A stretch of 64,000 bases of DNA from Micromonospora violae (GTDB taxonomy: Bacteria; Actinomycetota; Actinomycetes; Mycobacteriales; Micromonosporaceae). Where the stretch lies: NCBI RefSeq assembly GCF_004217135.1, contig NZ_SHKK01000001.1, positions 6,634,001 through 6,698,000 on the forward strand, in the 5' to 3' direction. The notes beneath the pieces are model-generated. The model saw only the letters and a program-made list of their open reading frames with translations. It did not search any database and had not been told where the DNA came from. Below are positions 17,026-24,718 of this stretch, piece by piece. A program made the position numbers and the translations under genes. Position 1 is the first letter of the stretch. Every line of letters starts with the position of its first letter.

Positions 17026-17781
17026 ATGCAACCACCACAGAACCCGGGGTCGCCGTACCCGCCACCGTTCGGCCAGGCGCCCCAACCGAACTGGTTCCGC
17101 CGGGCCAGCCCCGGCCGCCGGGCCGCCGTGATCCTCGGCTCGGTGACCCTGTCGATCCTGCTGCTCTGCTGCGCCGGCACCGCCATCGTCAGCGCGTTGA
17201 CCGGCGAGGGGGACCAGGCGCGGCCCGGCACCGCCGCTGAGCCGCCGCCGCAGCAGCCGATCCTGGCGGCCCCCGGCGAGCCGACCGAGGAGGCCCCCGT
17301 TCAGGAGGAGTCGCCGCTCGCCGAGCCCTCGTCGGCCGTACCCAGCCCGGCCGACGCGGTAGCCGCGCCCGTGGTGCAGGTGACGACCGTGACGGAGCAG
17401 GCCGCGATCAGGTACAGCGAGCGGACCGTCAAGGACTCGTCATTGACCGCAGGCAAGCGGGTCGTCCGGACCAAGGGCGTGAACGGCGTCCGAACCTTGA
17501 CGTACGAGGTGACCACCACCGACGGGGTGCGGACGGCCAAGAAGTTGGTCAAGTCCGCCGTGACGAAGCAGCCGGTGACCCAGGTCGTCGCCGTAGGCAC
17601 CAAGAAGCCGACGTCGTCGAAGTGCGACCCGAACTACAGCGGCTGCGTCCCGATCGCCAGCGACGTCGACTGCGCGGGTGGGAGTGGCAACGGCCCCGCC
17701 TACGTCAGCGGACCGATCAGAGTGATCGGCAACGACATCTACGACCTGGACCGAGACGGCGACGGCATAGCCTGCGACTAA
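17026..17781 (+). CDS. G5 and Excalibur domain secreted/membrane-anchored protein
   Basis: A 251-residue protein with a Pro/Gln-rich cytoplasmic N-terminus, one membrane segment at about residues 27-48 (AAVILGSVTLSILLLCCAG), an acidic Pro-rich stalk, a G5 domain (about 125-200; TVTEQAAIRYSERTV and the end VVAVGTKKPT) and a C-terminal Excalibur domain with DLDRDGDGIACD, an EF-hand-like calcium loop with paired cysteines. G5 domains bind cell-wall glycans, so the protein probably sits on the outer face of the membrane in the wall. ATG 17026 chosen; the frame is open to 16987. Confidence 0.88.
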   Translation: MQPPQNPGSPYPPPFGQAPQPNWFRRASPGRRAAVILGSVTLSILLLCCAGTAIVSALTGEGDQARPGTAAEPPPQQPILAAPGEPTEEAPVQEESPLAEPSSAVPSPADAVAAPVVQVTTVTEQAAIRYSERTVKDSSLTAGKRVVRTKGVNGVRTLTYEVTTTDGVRTAKKLVKSAVTKQPVTQVVAVGTKKPTSSKCDPNYSGCVPIASDVDCAGGSGNGPAYVSGPIRVIGNDIYDLDRDGDGIACD

Positions 17782-17782
17782 T

Positions 17783-17843
17783 CCCCCCCGCCCCCCCGCC
17801 CTCGCCCCCGCCCCCGCCCCCGCCCCCGCCCCCGCCCCCGCCG
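17783..17843. repeat. (CCCCCG)n simple repeat
   Basis: Right after the stop codon, about 60 bases of C runs, the second half a regular six-base repeat. The minus strand has many runs of five G and could form G-quadruplexes. It abuts the family A repeat at 17846. Confidence 0.85.
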
Positions 17844-17845
17844 GG

Positions 17846-17920
17846 GTCGATCATGGAGTTGTGGTGGGCGAAAGATGCGACGTCGGTGCTTTTGTCCACC
17901 ACCATAACTCCATGATCGAC
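17846..17920. repeat. Family A inverted repeat, copy 2
   Basis: Left arm GTCGATCATGGAGTTGTGG begins at 17846; the right arm ends CATAACTCCATGATCGAC at 17920. The loop is about 28 bases. Copies 2 and 3 lie on either side of the DUF559-like gene. Confidence 0.8.
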
Positions 17921-18050
17921 CCGGATGATCGGCTTGTCGCTTAGCACGGTCAGGGCGGGCTGCGGGGGTTGTGCACAGGGTGGGTGGTTATCCACAGAAC
18001 GTGTTGTCGGGGTTGGGGGTTGGTGGCCTGGTGCTGCAGATTTCTGCGGC

Positions 18051-18902
18051 ATGGCAGCGCCTCTGTATCGATACTCGGAGTTACTCGCGGCTGGCCTCAG
18101 CCGAGAACAAGTGCGCAGGCTGACCGAGCTGTCCCGTTTGCACCGGCTGACGCGGAGCGTCTACGCGCCATCGGCCGACCAGGCCAGGCGGCTCGCGGCA
18201 ATCTTCCAGCGGCTGCCCGCGAGCGCCGTCGTCGGCTTTCACACCGGCGCGCAGCTGCATGGCTTCGGCGACGTGCAAAGCCCTGAAGTGCACGTGATTG
18301 TGCCAGCAGGGGAGAGGATCCCCCGCATACGAGACGTGGTTATCCACGAGGCGGTGCTGCCGGTGCGCGACCCGGTGCTGCTGGTCGGGGTGCCCTGTGC
18401 GCCCGCCGCCAGGTGCGCAGTGGACCTGGCCCGGTCGTTGCATCGGATGGAAGCGATGCCGCTGCTGGACCTTTGCCTTCGCGTAGGCGCCTGTCAGCCC
18501 GAGGAACTCAGGGTCGAGGTCGCTCGGCACGACCGGCTGCGTGGAGTCTGTCAGGCACGCGATCTCGTGCCACGCGCCGATCCTCGGGCAGAGTGCCGGC
18601 AGGAGAGTCAGCTGCGCCTGGTGCTGATGGACGGCGGTCTGCCAACGCCCGAGCCGCAGGTCTGGGTCCGGGACAGCAGCGGGATACCGCTCTACCGCCT
18701 GGATCTTGGATATCGGCGACACCGCGTCGGTGTCGAGTACGACGGGTCGTCCCATCTGGACCGTGCCCGCCTCCGGCGCGATCGGGCTCGAGCGAACTGG
18801 CTCGCCGCCAACGGCTGGCAAATGCGCCACTTCACGGACCACGACCTCTACCGCCGCCCCGCCTACATCATCCGAACCCTGATCCCCCTCCTCTGCCCCT
18901 AG
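18051..18902 (+). CDS. DUF559/AbiEi-like protein with Vsr-type nuclease-like C-terminus
   Basis: A 283-residue protein. The N-terminal 70 residues look like the winged helix of AbiEi-type antitoxins (SELLAAGLSREQVRRLTELS, VYAP). The C-terminal part has the DUF559 pattern of the very-short-patch-repair endonuclease fold: YRLDLGYRRHRVGVEYDGSS, then RRDRARANWLAANGW and the end FTDHDLYRRPAYII. D and E-x-D residues that could bind metal are present. Such proteins are common, variable accessory genes of actinomycetes; nuclease activity is inferred. ATG 18051 is the first good start. The gene is bracketed by two family A inverted repeats, which suggests it moved as a unit. Confidence 0.75.
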   Translation: MAAPLYRYSELLAAGLSREQVRRLTELSRLHRLTRSVYAPSADQARRLAAIFQRLPASAVVGFHTGAQLHGFGDVQSPEVHVIVPAGERIPRIRDVVIHEAVLPVRDPVLLVGVPCAPAARCAVDLARSLHRMEAMPLLDLCLRVGACQPEELRVEVARHDRLRGVCQARDLVPRADPRAECRQESQLRLVLMDGGLPTPEPQVWVRDSSGIPLYRLDLGYRRHRVGVEYDGSSHLDRARLRRDRARANWLAANGWQMRHFTDHDLYRRPAYIIRTLIPLLCP

Positions 18903-18943
18903 CCCCGCTCCTATTCTCGGGCCCGCACTCGCCCCTATCCCCG

Positions 18944-19020
18944 CGTCGATCATGGAGTTGTGGCGCCTCACGAAAGGCGCGAAACGGGATTCAGCGGCCA
19001 CCACAACTCCATGATCGACG
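18944..19020. repeat. Family A inverted repeat, copy 3
   Basis: Left arm CGTCGATCATGGAGTTGTGG (18944-18963), right arm from CCACCACAACTCCATGAT to TCGACG at 19020. A smaller hairpin, GGCGCCT/AGGCGC, sits just inside the left arm. Confidence 0.8.
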
Positions 19021-19285
19021 GGGGAGGGTGGGTGCGGCGGCGCGAGGGCACCGTGGGTGGTCCCTGTTGTGGCGCAGCTCACTCTTGACCGGTGACTGCC
19101 GGGGCCGCCGGGGATGGATCGTGCAGATGGTGTGTTGGGGGTACGAAACCGACAGGGTCTGGCTTGCGGTGGTTTGCCGGCCGGACGCTCGCGTGGAGGA
19201 TGGCTGCGGCGGGTGCTTACAGAACCCTTAACCCGGGCCTGCGACCGTATCCCGGGCCAAGCCGAACTCGGGGGAGCGGACAAAC

Positions 19286-19951
19286 GTGCGGGTGCTGGTG
19301 GCGGATGACGAGCGGTTGTTGGCGGACACGGTGGCCGAAGGGCTGCGCCGCCTCTCGATGGCCGTGGACGTCTGCTACGACGGTGACGGCGCGTTGGAGC
19401 GGGTCGGGGTGAACCGGTACGACGTCGCGGTGCTGGACCGGGACATGCCGGGGCGTACCGGTGACGAGGTGTGCCGCAGCATCGCCGGTTCACAGGTCGG
19501 CACCCGGGTGCTGCTGCTCACCGCGGCGGCCGGTATTCGGGACCGGGTGGAAGGTCTCGGCCTCGGCGCGGACGACTATCTGACCAAGCCGTTCGCCTTC
19601 GCCGAGTTGGTGGCCCGGGTGCAGGCCCTCGGGCGGCGGTCCACGCCGGCGCTGCCCCCGGTGCTCGCCCAGGATGGCCTGGTGCTGGACGTGGGCCGGC
19701 ACACGGTCACCCGGGACGGCCGCCCGGTGACGTTGAGCCCGAAGGAGTTCGCGGTGCTGCACGTGCTGCTGCGCGCGGGCGGTCAGGTGGTCAGCGCCGA
19801 GGAGCTGCTGGAGCAGGCCTGGGACGAGTTCGCCGACCCGTTCACCAACGCTGTACGGGTCACCGTGATGACCCTGCGCAAGAAGCTTGGCGACCCCGCG
19901 ATCATCCACACCGTTCCGAAGGCCGGTTACCGCATCGGCGGTACGGCGTGA
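19286..19951 (+). CDS. OmpR/VanR-type response regulator
   Basis: A 221-residue response regulator: receiver domain (1-115) with acidic pocket Asp7-Asp8, phospho-acceptor Asp51 and Lys in TKPF near residue 100, then a winged-helix DNA-binding domain (about 125-220) ending TVPKAGYRIGG. Shape and length match VanR/CutR-like regulators. Its GTG start has GGGGGA 12 bases upstream. The stop overlaps the sensor kinase start (GTGA). As the next genes code for peptidoglycan-precursor enzymes, it probably controls them in response to a cell-wall signal. A direct pair of C-rich boxes (AACCCTTAACCC near 19225) lies in its upstream region. Confidence 0.9.
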   Translation: MRVLVADDERLLADTVAEGLRRLSMAVDVCYDGDGALERVGVNRYDVAVLDRDMPGRTGDEVCRSIAGSQVGTRVLLLTAAAGIRDRVEGLGLGADDYLTKPFAFAELVARVQALGRRSTPALPPVLAQDGLVLDVGRHTVTRDGRPVTLSPKEFAVLHVLLRAGGQVVSAEELLEQAWDEFADPFTNAVRVTVMTLRKKLGDPAIIHTVPKAGYRIGGTA

Positions 19952-21012
19952 GCTGGACGCCCCGACGCCGGGTGCTGCTGGTGGGTCTGCTGGCGCTGCT
20001 GGCCGGGCCGGTGCTGCCCAGGGTGAGCAGGTGGCTGACGGCGATGACCTGGGTCGGGGTGAAGCAGGTCTGTGGCCTGCCCGTCCCCGGGGTGACGAAG
20101 GTGTGCGCCGCCGGCCTCCCATCGGCGTTCGCGCTGCCCCTGGTGGCCGTGCTGCTCGTGACCCTGGTCGCCCTGGTGGCGATCTGGTTCGGCGCGGCCT
20201 GGTGCCTGCGCCCGGTCGCTGACCTGGCCGGGCCGGTGGGGCACCTCGGCCCGCAGAATCTCGGTTACCGGATCCGGCCGCGAGGCCACGACGAGGTGGC
20301 CCGGCTGTCCCGGGCCATCGACGAGATGATGGAACGCATCTCCGCCGGGTACGACGGGCAACGGCGGTTCGCTGCGAACGCCTCGCACGAGCTGCGTACG
20401 CCGCTCGCGGTGCAGCGGACGCTCATCGAGGTCGGCATGGCCCGGGCGCTCACCGGCGAGCAGTTGGAGTTGCTGACCAGTCAGCTGCTGGAGACCAACG
20501 AGCGCAACGAACGCCTGATCGAGGGCCTGCTCGCGCTCAGCGAAAGTGACCAGGGCCTACGGTCGCGGATACCGCAGCGGTTGGACACGATCGTCGAGGC
20601 GGTGTTGGCCGGGTACCAGGACCGCGCCCGGGAGGCCGGGGTCACCGTCGAGACCCACCTCGGGCACCGGGTCGTCGTCGGCGAGCGGGTGCTGCTGGAA
20701 CGCCTGGTCAGCAACCTGGTGGAGAACGGCATCAAGTACAACCGGCCGGGCGGCTCACTGACCGTCGTGGTGGGTGGCACGCCGGCGTTGTCAGTGGTCA
20801 ACACCGGCCAACCCGTGCCGGCCGAGGCGGTGGCCGGCCTGTTCGAGCCGTTCCGCCGGCTCGCCCGGGACCGGACCTCCCAGGGCGGCGGGGCCGGCCT
20901 GGGCCTCGCCATCGCCCGCTCGATCACGCAGGCGCATGACGGCATCATCGCGGCCCGGCCCGCCGAGTACGGCGGCCTGCGGGTCGACGTCCAGCTACCC
21001 ACCTTGAACTGA
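19948..21012 (+). CDS. VanS-like sensor histidine kinase
   Basis: A 354-residue membrane kinase. Two transmembrane segments (about 8-25 and 64-88) enclose an outside loop of only about 40 residues holding two cysteines (VKQVCG and TKVCAA). HAMP-like linker, then the dimerisation box ASHELRTPLA with His147, and an ATPase domain with NLVENGIKYN and GLGLAIARS. The small loop resembles that of actinomycete VanS proteins, which sense glycopeptides or precursor state. Overlaps the regulator gene by four bases. Confidence 0.88.
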   Translation: MSWTPRRRVLLVGLLALLAGPVLPRVSRWLTAMTWVGVKQVCGLPVPGVTKVCAAGLPSAFALPLVAVLLVTLVALVAIWFGAAWCLRPVADLAGPVGHLGPQNLGYRIRPRGHDEVARLSRAIDEMMERISAGYDGQRRFAANASHELRTPLAVQRTLIEVGMARALTGEQLELLTSQLLETNERNERLIEGLLALSESDQGLRSRIPQRLDTIVEAVLAGYQDRAREAGVTVETHLGHRVVVGERVLLERLVSNLVENGIKYNRPGGSLTVVVGGTPALSVVNTGQPVPAEAVAGLFEPFRRLARDRTSQGGGAGLGLAIARSITQAHDGIIAARPAEYGGLRVDVQLPTLN

Positions 21013-21031
21013 CGCTTCCACCCACCTTTCC

Positions 21032-21057
21032 CGGGGTCCACGTACCGCTGGACCCCG
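21032..21057 (+). terminator. Hairpin between kinase and PLP enzyme genes
   Basis: CGGGGTCCA (21032-21040) pairs with TGGACCCCG (21049-21057), eight-base loop. It may partly end the regulator-kinase transcript before the three enzyme genes. Confidence 0.5.
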
Positions 21058-21085
21058 CCCGTGGTGTGCCCGAGAAGGAGAAACG

Positions 21086-22099
21086 ATGTCACACACCGTT
21101 GGCCAGGTCCGGGCCGATGTCGAGGAGGCCAGCCGCTGGCTCACCGGCCGCGTGGTCCGTACCCCCGTGCTGCGGTCCCCGGTGATCGACGAGATCGCCG
21201 GGGCGCGGGTCCTGCTCAAGGCGGAGAACCTCCAGAACGGCGGCTCGTACAAGATGCGGGGCGCGCTGCGCGCTGTTGGCCGTCTCGCCGCGGCCGGCCA
21301 CACCGGGGTGATCGCGCAGAGCACCGGCAACCACGCGGTGGCGGTGGCGTTGGCGGCCCGGCAGCACGGGCTCGCGGCGACCGTCGTGCTGCCGGTCGAC
21401 GCGGCACCCACGAAGGTCGACCGGGCGCGTGTGGCGGGGGCGCGGGTGGTGTTCGCCGGCACCGGCGTCGAGGAACGGGTAACGGTGGCCAACGGGCTCA
21501 GCGCTGAGAGCGGTCACCCTGTCATCGACGCGTACGACCACCCGGACGTGATCGCCGGGCAGGGCACCGCGAGCCTGGAGCTGATCGAGGAGGCCGAGGG
21601 GGCGGGAACACCGTTGGACACGCTGGTCGTACCGGTCGGTGGTGGTGGCGGGGTGGCCGGCGCCTGCCTGGCCGCCGCCGGCTCCAACATCGAGGTGTAC
21701 GGCGTGGAGCCGGTGGGCTGCGACTCGCTCGCCCGCAGCCTGGCGGCGGGTGTCCGCGTGCCGGTCGCACCGGCGCCCACCATCGCGGACGGGCTGCGGC
21801 CGTCCTGCGTGGGTGAGCTGCCGTTCGCCATCGTGCGGGACACGCTGCGCGATGTCGTCCGGGTCGACGACGACGAGATCGCCGCCGCGTTCCGGCTGAT
21901 CCTGACGGAACTCAAGGTGCTCGCCGAGCCGTCCGGGGCGGCGGGCCTGGCCGGCGTGCTTCGGCTCGCGCCGCAGCAGGACCGGCAGCGGACGATCGGT
22001 GTGGTGCTGACCGGCGGAAACGTGGAGGCGGCGCTGGTGGCCAGGTTGATGGCCCCGCGCCCCGCCGAATCGACGACCGGGGAAGGGGTGGCGGCGTGA
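21086..22099 (+). CDS. PLP-dependent serine racemase / threonine dehydratase family enzyme
   Basis: A 337-residue fold-type-II PLP enzyme. The Schiff-base lysine is Lys56 in NGGSYKMRGA; STGNHA binds substrate and VPVGGGGGVAG (about 182-192) is the phosphate-binding glycine loop. There is no C-terminal regulatory ACT-like domain as in biosynthetic IlvA, and the length equals that of serine racemases. Racemase and dehydratase activities overlap in the family, so sequence alone does not decide. Position in front of a D-Ala-D-X ligase and a VanX-like dipeptidase argues for supplying D-serine (inference). ATG 21086 has AGAAGGAG at 21073-21080. Confidence 0.85.
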   Translation: MSHTVGQVRADVEEASRWLTGRVVRTPVLRSPVIDEIAGARVLLKAENLQNGGSYKMRGALRAVGRLAAAGHTGVIAQSTGNHAVAVALAARQHGLAATVVLPVDAAPTKVDRARVAGARVVFAGTGVEERVTVANGLSAESGHPVIDAYDHPDVIAGQGTASLELIEEAEGAGTPLDTLVVPVGGGGGVAGACLAAAGSNIEVYGVEPVGCDSLARSLAAGVRVPVAPAPTIADGLRPSCVGELPFAIVRDTLRDVVRVDDDEIAAAFRLILTELKVLAEPSGAAGLAGVLRLAPQQDRQRTIGVVLTGGNVEAALVARLMAPRPAESTTGEGVAA

Positions 22100-23223
22100 G
22101 CGCGCCAACGCGGATCGGAATCCTGTTCGGTGGGCCGTCGGCGGAGCACGAGGTGTCCTGCGCCTCCGCGCTCGGCGTGGCCCGGGCGCTCGCCGGCGGT
22201 GGCTACCGCACGGTCGCCATCGGCGTCACCCGCAGCGGCGGGTTCCGGCTGATGCCCGACGCGCTGCTGGCGGAGTTGCGGGACCGGCCGGCCGGTGAGC
22301 GGGCCATCGACGACCACCTGGTGGTGACCGGGCCGGCCGTCGAGTTGCGGGCCGGTCCGCGTCCGGGCGTCGTGCAGGTGTCCGCCGCCAACGCCCCCGG
22401 CGCGGTGCACGCCGAACTGGACGTGATCTTCCCGGTGCTGCACGGCCCGTACGGTGAGGATGGTGTGGTGCAGGGGCTGCTGGAGTCGCTGACCGTCCCG
22501 TATGTGGGGTGCGGCATCCTCGCCTCCGCGGTGGGCATGAACAAGGTGGCGATGAAGCGGGCGCTGCGCGCCGAAGGCATCCCGGTCACCCCGTACGTGG
22601 CGTTCGACGCGCACACCTACCGCGCGGTCGACGACCCGGAGAAGCTGGTGACCGGGCTGACCCGGCCACTCTTCGTCAAGCCGGCCAACATGGGTTCGTC
22701 GATCGGCATCTCCCGCGTCGGCGAGGGTGACGACCTGGCCGCCGCCGTGCGGGAGGCGTTCCGCCACGACCAGCTCGTCATGGTCGAGCAGGGGGTCGCC
22801 GGCCGGGAGTTGGAGTGCGCGGTGCTCGGCGGCTGGCGCCCCGAGGCGTCAGCTGTGGGCGAGGTGCGGGTCACCGGCGGCTGGTTCGACTACCAGCAGA
22901 AGTACTTCGGCGACGCCGACCCGATGATCGTCCCCGCCGTGCTGCCGGACGAGGTGACCGCGCGGGTCCGCGAGCTGTCGCTGCGCGCCTTCGCCGCGAT
23001 CGGCGGTTGGGGTCTGGCCCGGGTCGACTTCTTCTACGACGAGACGGCAGGTGAGCTGTACGTCAACGAGCTGAACACGATGCCCGGCTTCACCGCTCAT
23101 TCGATGTACCCGAAGGTGTGGGCCGCCGCCGGCGTCAGCTATCGGGAGGTGGTGGACCGACTCGTGGAGCTGGCCCGCGTCCGGCACAACGAGTCCGCGA
23201 GCACGCTGGGAGGCGTCCGATGA
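22096..23223 (+). CDS. D-alanine-D-alanine (or D-serine) ligase
   Basis: A 375-residue ATP-grasp ligase that joins two D-amino acids for peptidoglycan. Seen: N-terminal LFGGPSAEHEVSCASA, LHGPYGEDGVVQGLLE, FVKPANMGSSIGIS (ATP lid) and the metal site VNELNTMPGFT. The omega loop reads GGWFDYQQKYFGDAD: the K-Y pair is that of D-Ala-D-Ala and D-Ala-D-Ser ligases and not the H-Q-type loop of D-Ala-D-Lac ligases such as VanA. GTG 22096 overlaps the PLP gene stop. Because actinomycetes have a housekeeping ddl elsewhere in the cell-wall genes, this may be a second, specialised copy; the housekeeping gene is not in the window. Confidence 0.88.
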   Translation: MSAPTRIGILFGGPSAEHEVSCASALGVARALAGGGYRTVAIGVTRSGGFRLMPDALLAELRDRPAGERAIDDHLVVTGPAVELRAGPRPGVVQVSAANAPGAVHAELDVIFPVLHGPYGEDGVVQGLLESLTVPYVGCGILASAVGMNKVAMKRALRAEGIPVTPYVAFDAHTYRAVDDPEKLVTGLTRPLFVKPANMGSSIGISRVGEGDDLAAAVREAFRHDQLVMVEQGVAGRELECAVLGGWRPEASAVGEVRVTGGWFDYQQKYFGDADPMIVPAVLPDEVTARVRELSLRAFAAIGGWGLARVDFFYDETAGELYVNELNTMPGFTAHSMYPKVWAAAGVSYREVVDRLVELARVRHNESASTLGGVR

Positions 23224-23897
23224 TCCTGCTCTCCGACCCCCGGGTGGCGGCCGTGCCCAGCGCCGACGACGGCGACGAGTTCGTGGACCTGCGTGCCGTG
23301 CCGGAGCTGCGGCTCGACGACCGGGCGGCCGACCCGGCCGGGGCGTACGCGCAACTGCGCTCCGGTGTGGTGGATCGCCTGCTGGCCGCGCAGCGGGCCC
23401 TGCCGAACGGGATGCGCCTGCTGGTGGTCGAGGGCTACCGGCCGTACCGGGCACAGTTGGCCATCTTCACCGGGTACCGGGACGAGTTGCGTCGCCGGCA
23501 CCCGGACTGGTCGCCGGAGCGGCTGCACCGGGAGACTACGAAGTTCGTCTCACCGGTCGAGGTGGCCCCGCACAGCACGGGTGGCGCGGTGGACCTGACG
23601 CTCTGCACCGACGACGGTGTGGAGTTGGACCTGGGCACCGTCATCGACGCCACCCCGGAGGACAGCGCCGACGCCTGCTTCACCGACGCGCCGGCGATCG
23701 TCGGCACCGCCCGTCGGCACCGGCAGATCATGGTGGACGCTCTCGGCGGCGCGGGGATGGTGAACTACCCGACCGAGTGGTGGCACTGGTCGTACGGCGA
23801 CCGCTACTGGGCGCTGATGACCGGGGCGGCGCACACCCGGTACGGGCCGGTGGACCTGGCCGCCAAGCGTTCGACACCGGTGGCGGCTGAACGGTAG
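23220..23897 (+). CDS. vanX: VanX-like D-Ala-D-Ala dipeptidase
   Basis: A 225-residue zinc dipeptidase of family M15D that hydrolyses D-Ala-D-Ala. Zinc and catalytic residues fit VanX: His118 and Asp125 in HSTGGAVD, Glu186 and His189 in EWWHWSYGD, and the arginine of EGYRPYR. Numbers are within a few residues of VanX itself. It would remove the normal dipeptide so that only the modified one is used. ATG 23220 overlaps the ligase stop (ATGA), so ligase and dipeptidase are coupled. A cell-wall-recycling role without resistance is the alternative. Confidence 0.88.
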   Translation: MILLSDPRVAAVPSADDGDEFVDLRAVPELRLDDRAADPAGAYAQLRSGVVDRLLAAQRALPNGMRLLVVEGYRPYRAQLAIFTGYRDELRRRHPDWSPERLHRETTKFVSPVEVAPHSTGGAVDLTLCTDDGVELDLGTVIDATPEDSADACFTDAPAIVGTARRHRQIMVDALGGAGMVNYPTEWWHWSYGDRYWALMTGAAHTRYGPVDLAAKRSTPVAAER

Positions 23898-23954
23898 GGC
23901 GTTCCGGTCCGTACCAGGGGGCGAAGGACACCACCGAGGACGGGAGCGACGGCG

Positions 23955-24629
23955 ATGAGGGTGCAGCGCAGGCACGTGCTGGCGGCGGGCGTGGCGGTAC
24001 TCGCCGCAGTGGGTGTGGCGGTGGGGACCAGCTTCGGGTTCGCCGACACGGCCCCGGCGCGATCGTCGGTCTGCTCCGGCTCGGTCACCTTTTCGGCGGA
24101 GGGCGGGGCACCGGCGGCGACCAGCGACCGGTTCCCGGTGGGTACCCGGCTGCGGGTGACGAACCTGGACAACAACCGGGCGGCCACGGTGACGGTGACC
24201 GGCCCGTCGGGCAGTTGCGTGCTGCTCAACGCGGCGGCCATGGAGCTGGTCCGGGAGCCGGGGAAGAACGTGATCCGCCGCAACGTGGTGGAACGTGTCG
24301 ACGGCGCGGCACCGCCCGCCGGCGCTCCGGCCCCCGGCACGGTCCGCCCCGGCGTCGCGTCGCCCGGCGTACCCGGCCCGGCGCCCCGGTCGGCCTGCGC
24401 GGGAGCGATCACCTTCTTCGAGGAGGCGGCCGGGCCGGCGGCCACCAGCGGGCAGTTCCCGGTGGGCACCCGGCTGCGGGTGACCAACCTGGACAACAAC
24501 CGGGCGACCACGGTGACGGTGACCGGCCCGTCGGGCAGCTGCGTGCTGCTCAACTCCGCCGCCATGGAGCAGATCCGCGAGCCGGGCAAGAATGTGGTGC
24601 GCCGCAACACGGTCGAGGTGCTCCGCTGA
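23955..24629 (+). CDS. Secreted protein with two near-identical beta-barrel repeats
   Basis: A 224-residue exported protein: Sec signal peptide (about 1-31, cleavage near GFADT), then two copies of a roughly 65-residue unit joined by a Pro/Gly/Ala linker. Each unit begins with Cys (VCSGSVTFSAEGG or ACAGAITFFEEAA), has FPVGTRLRVTNLDNNRA and ends with GPSGSCVLLN and REPGKN. The GTRLRVTNLDN pattern is that of double-psi beta-barrel (RlpA/expansin-like) domains; two cysteines per unit could form a disulfide. It follows the van-like genes by 57 bases with its own GGGAG. A cell-wall role is likely but unproven. Confidence 0.75.
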   Translation: MRVQRRHVLAAGVAVLAAVGVAVGTSFGFADTAPARSSVCSGSVTFSAEGGAPAATSDRFPVGTRLRVTNLDNNRAATVTVTGPSGSCVLLNAAAMELVREPGKNVIRRNVVERVDGAAPPAGAPAPGTVRPGVASPGVPGPAPRSACAGAITFFEEAAGPAATSGQFPVGTRLRVTNLDNNRATTVTVTGPSGSCVLLNSAAMEQIREPGKNVVRRNTVEVLR

Positions 24630-24632
24630 CCC

Positions 24633-24667
24633 CGGGGAAGGGGCCCGTACGCTGGGTCCCTTCCCCC
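24633..24667 (+). terminator. Hairpin terminator after the beta-barrel gene
   Basis: CGGGGAAGGGGCCC (24633-24646) pairs with GGGTCCCTTCCCCCG (24653-24667) with one mismatch. Confidence 0.55.
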
Positions 24668-24718
24668 GCCCCGACGACCACACCGAGCCGCGGGTAGGGG
24701 GGTGACCGGCCCCGCGCG

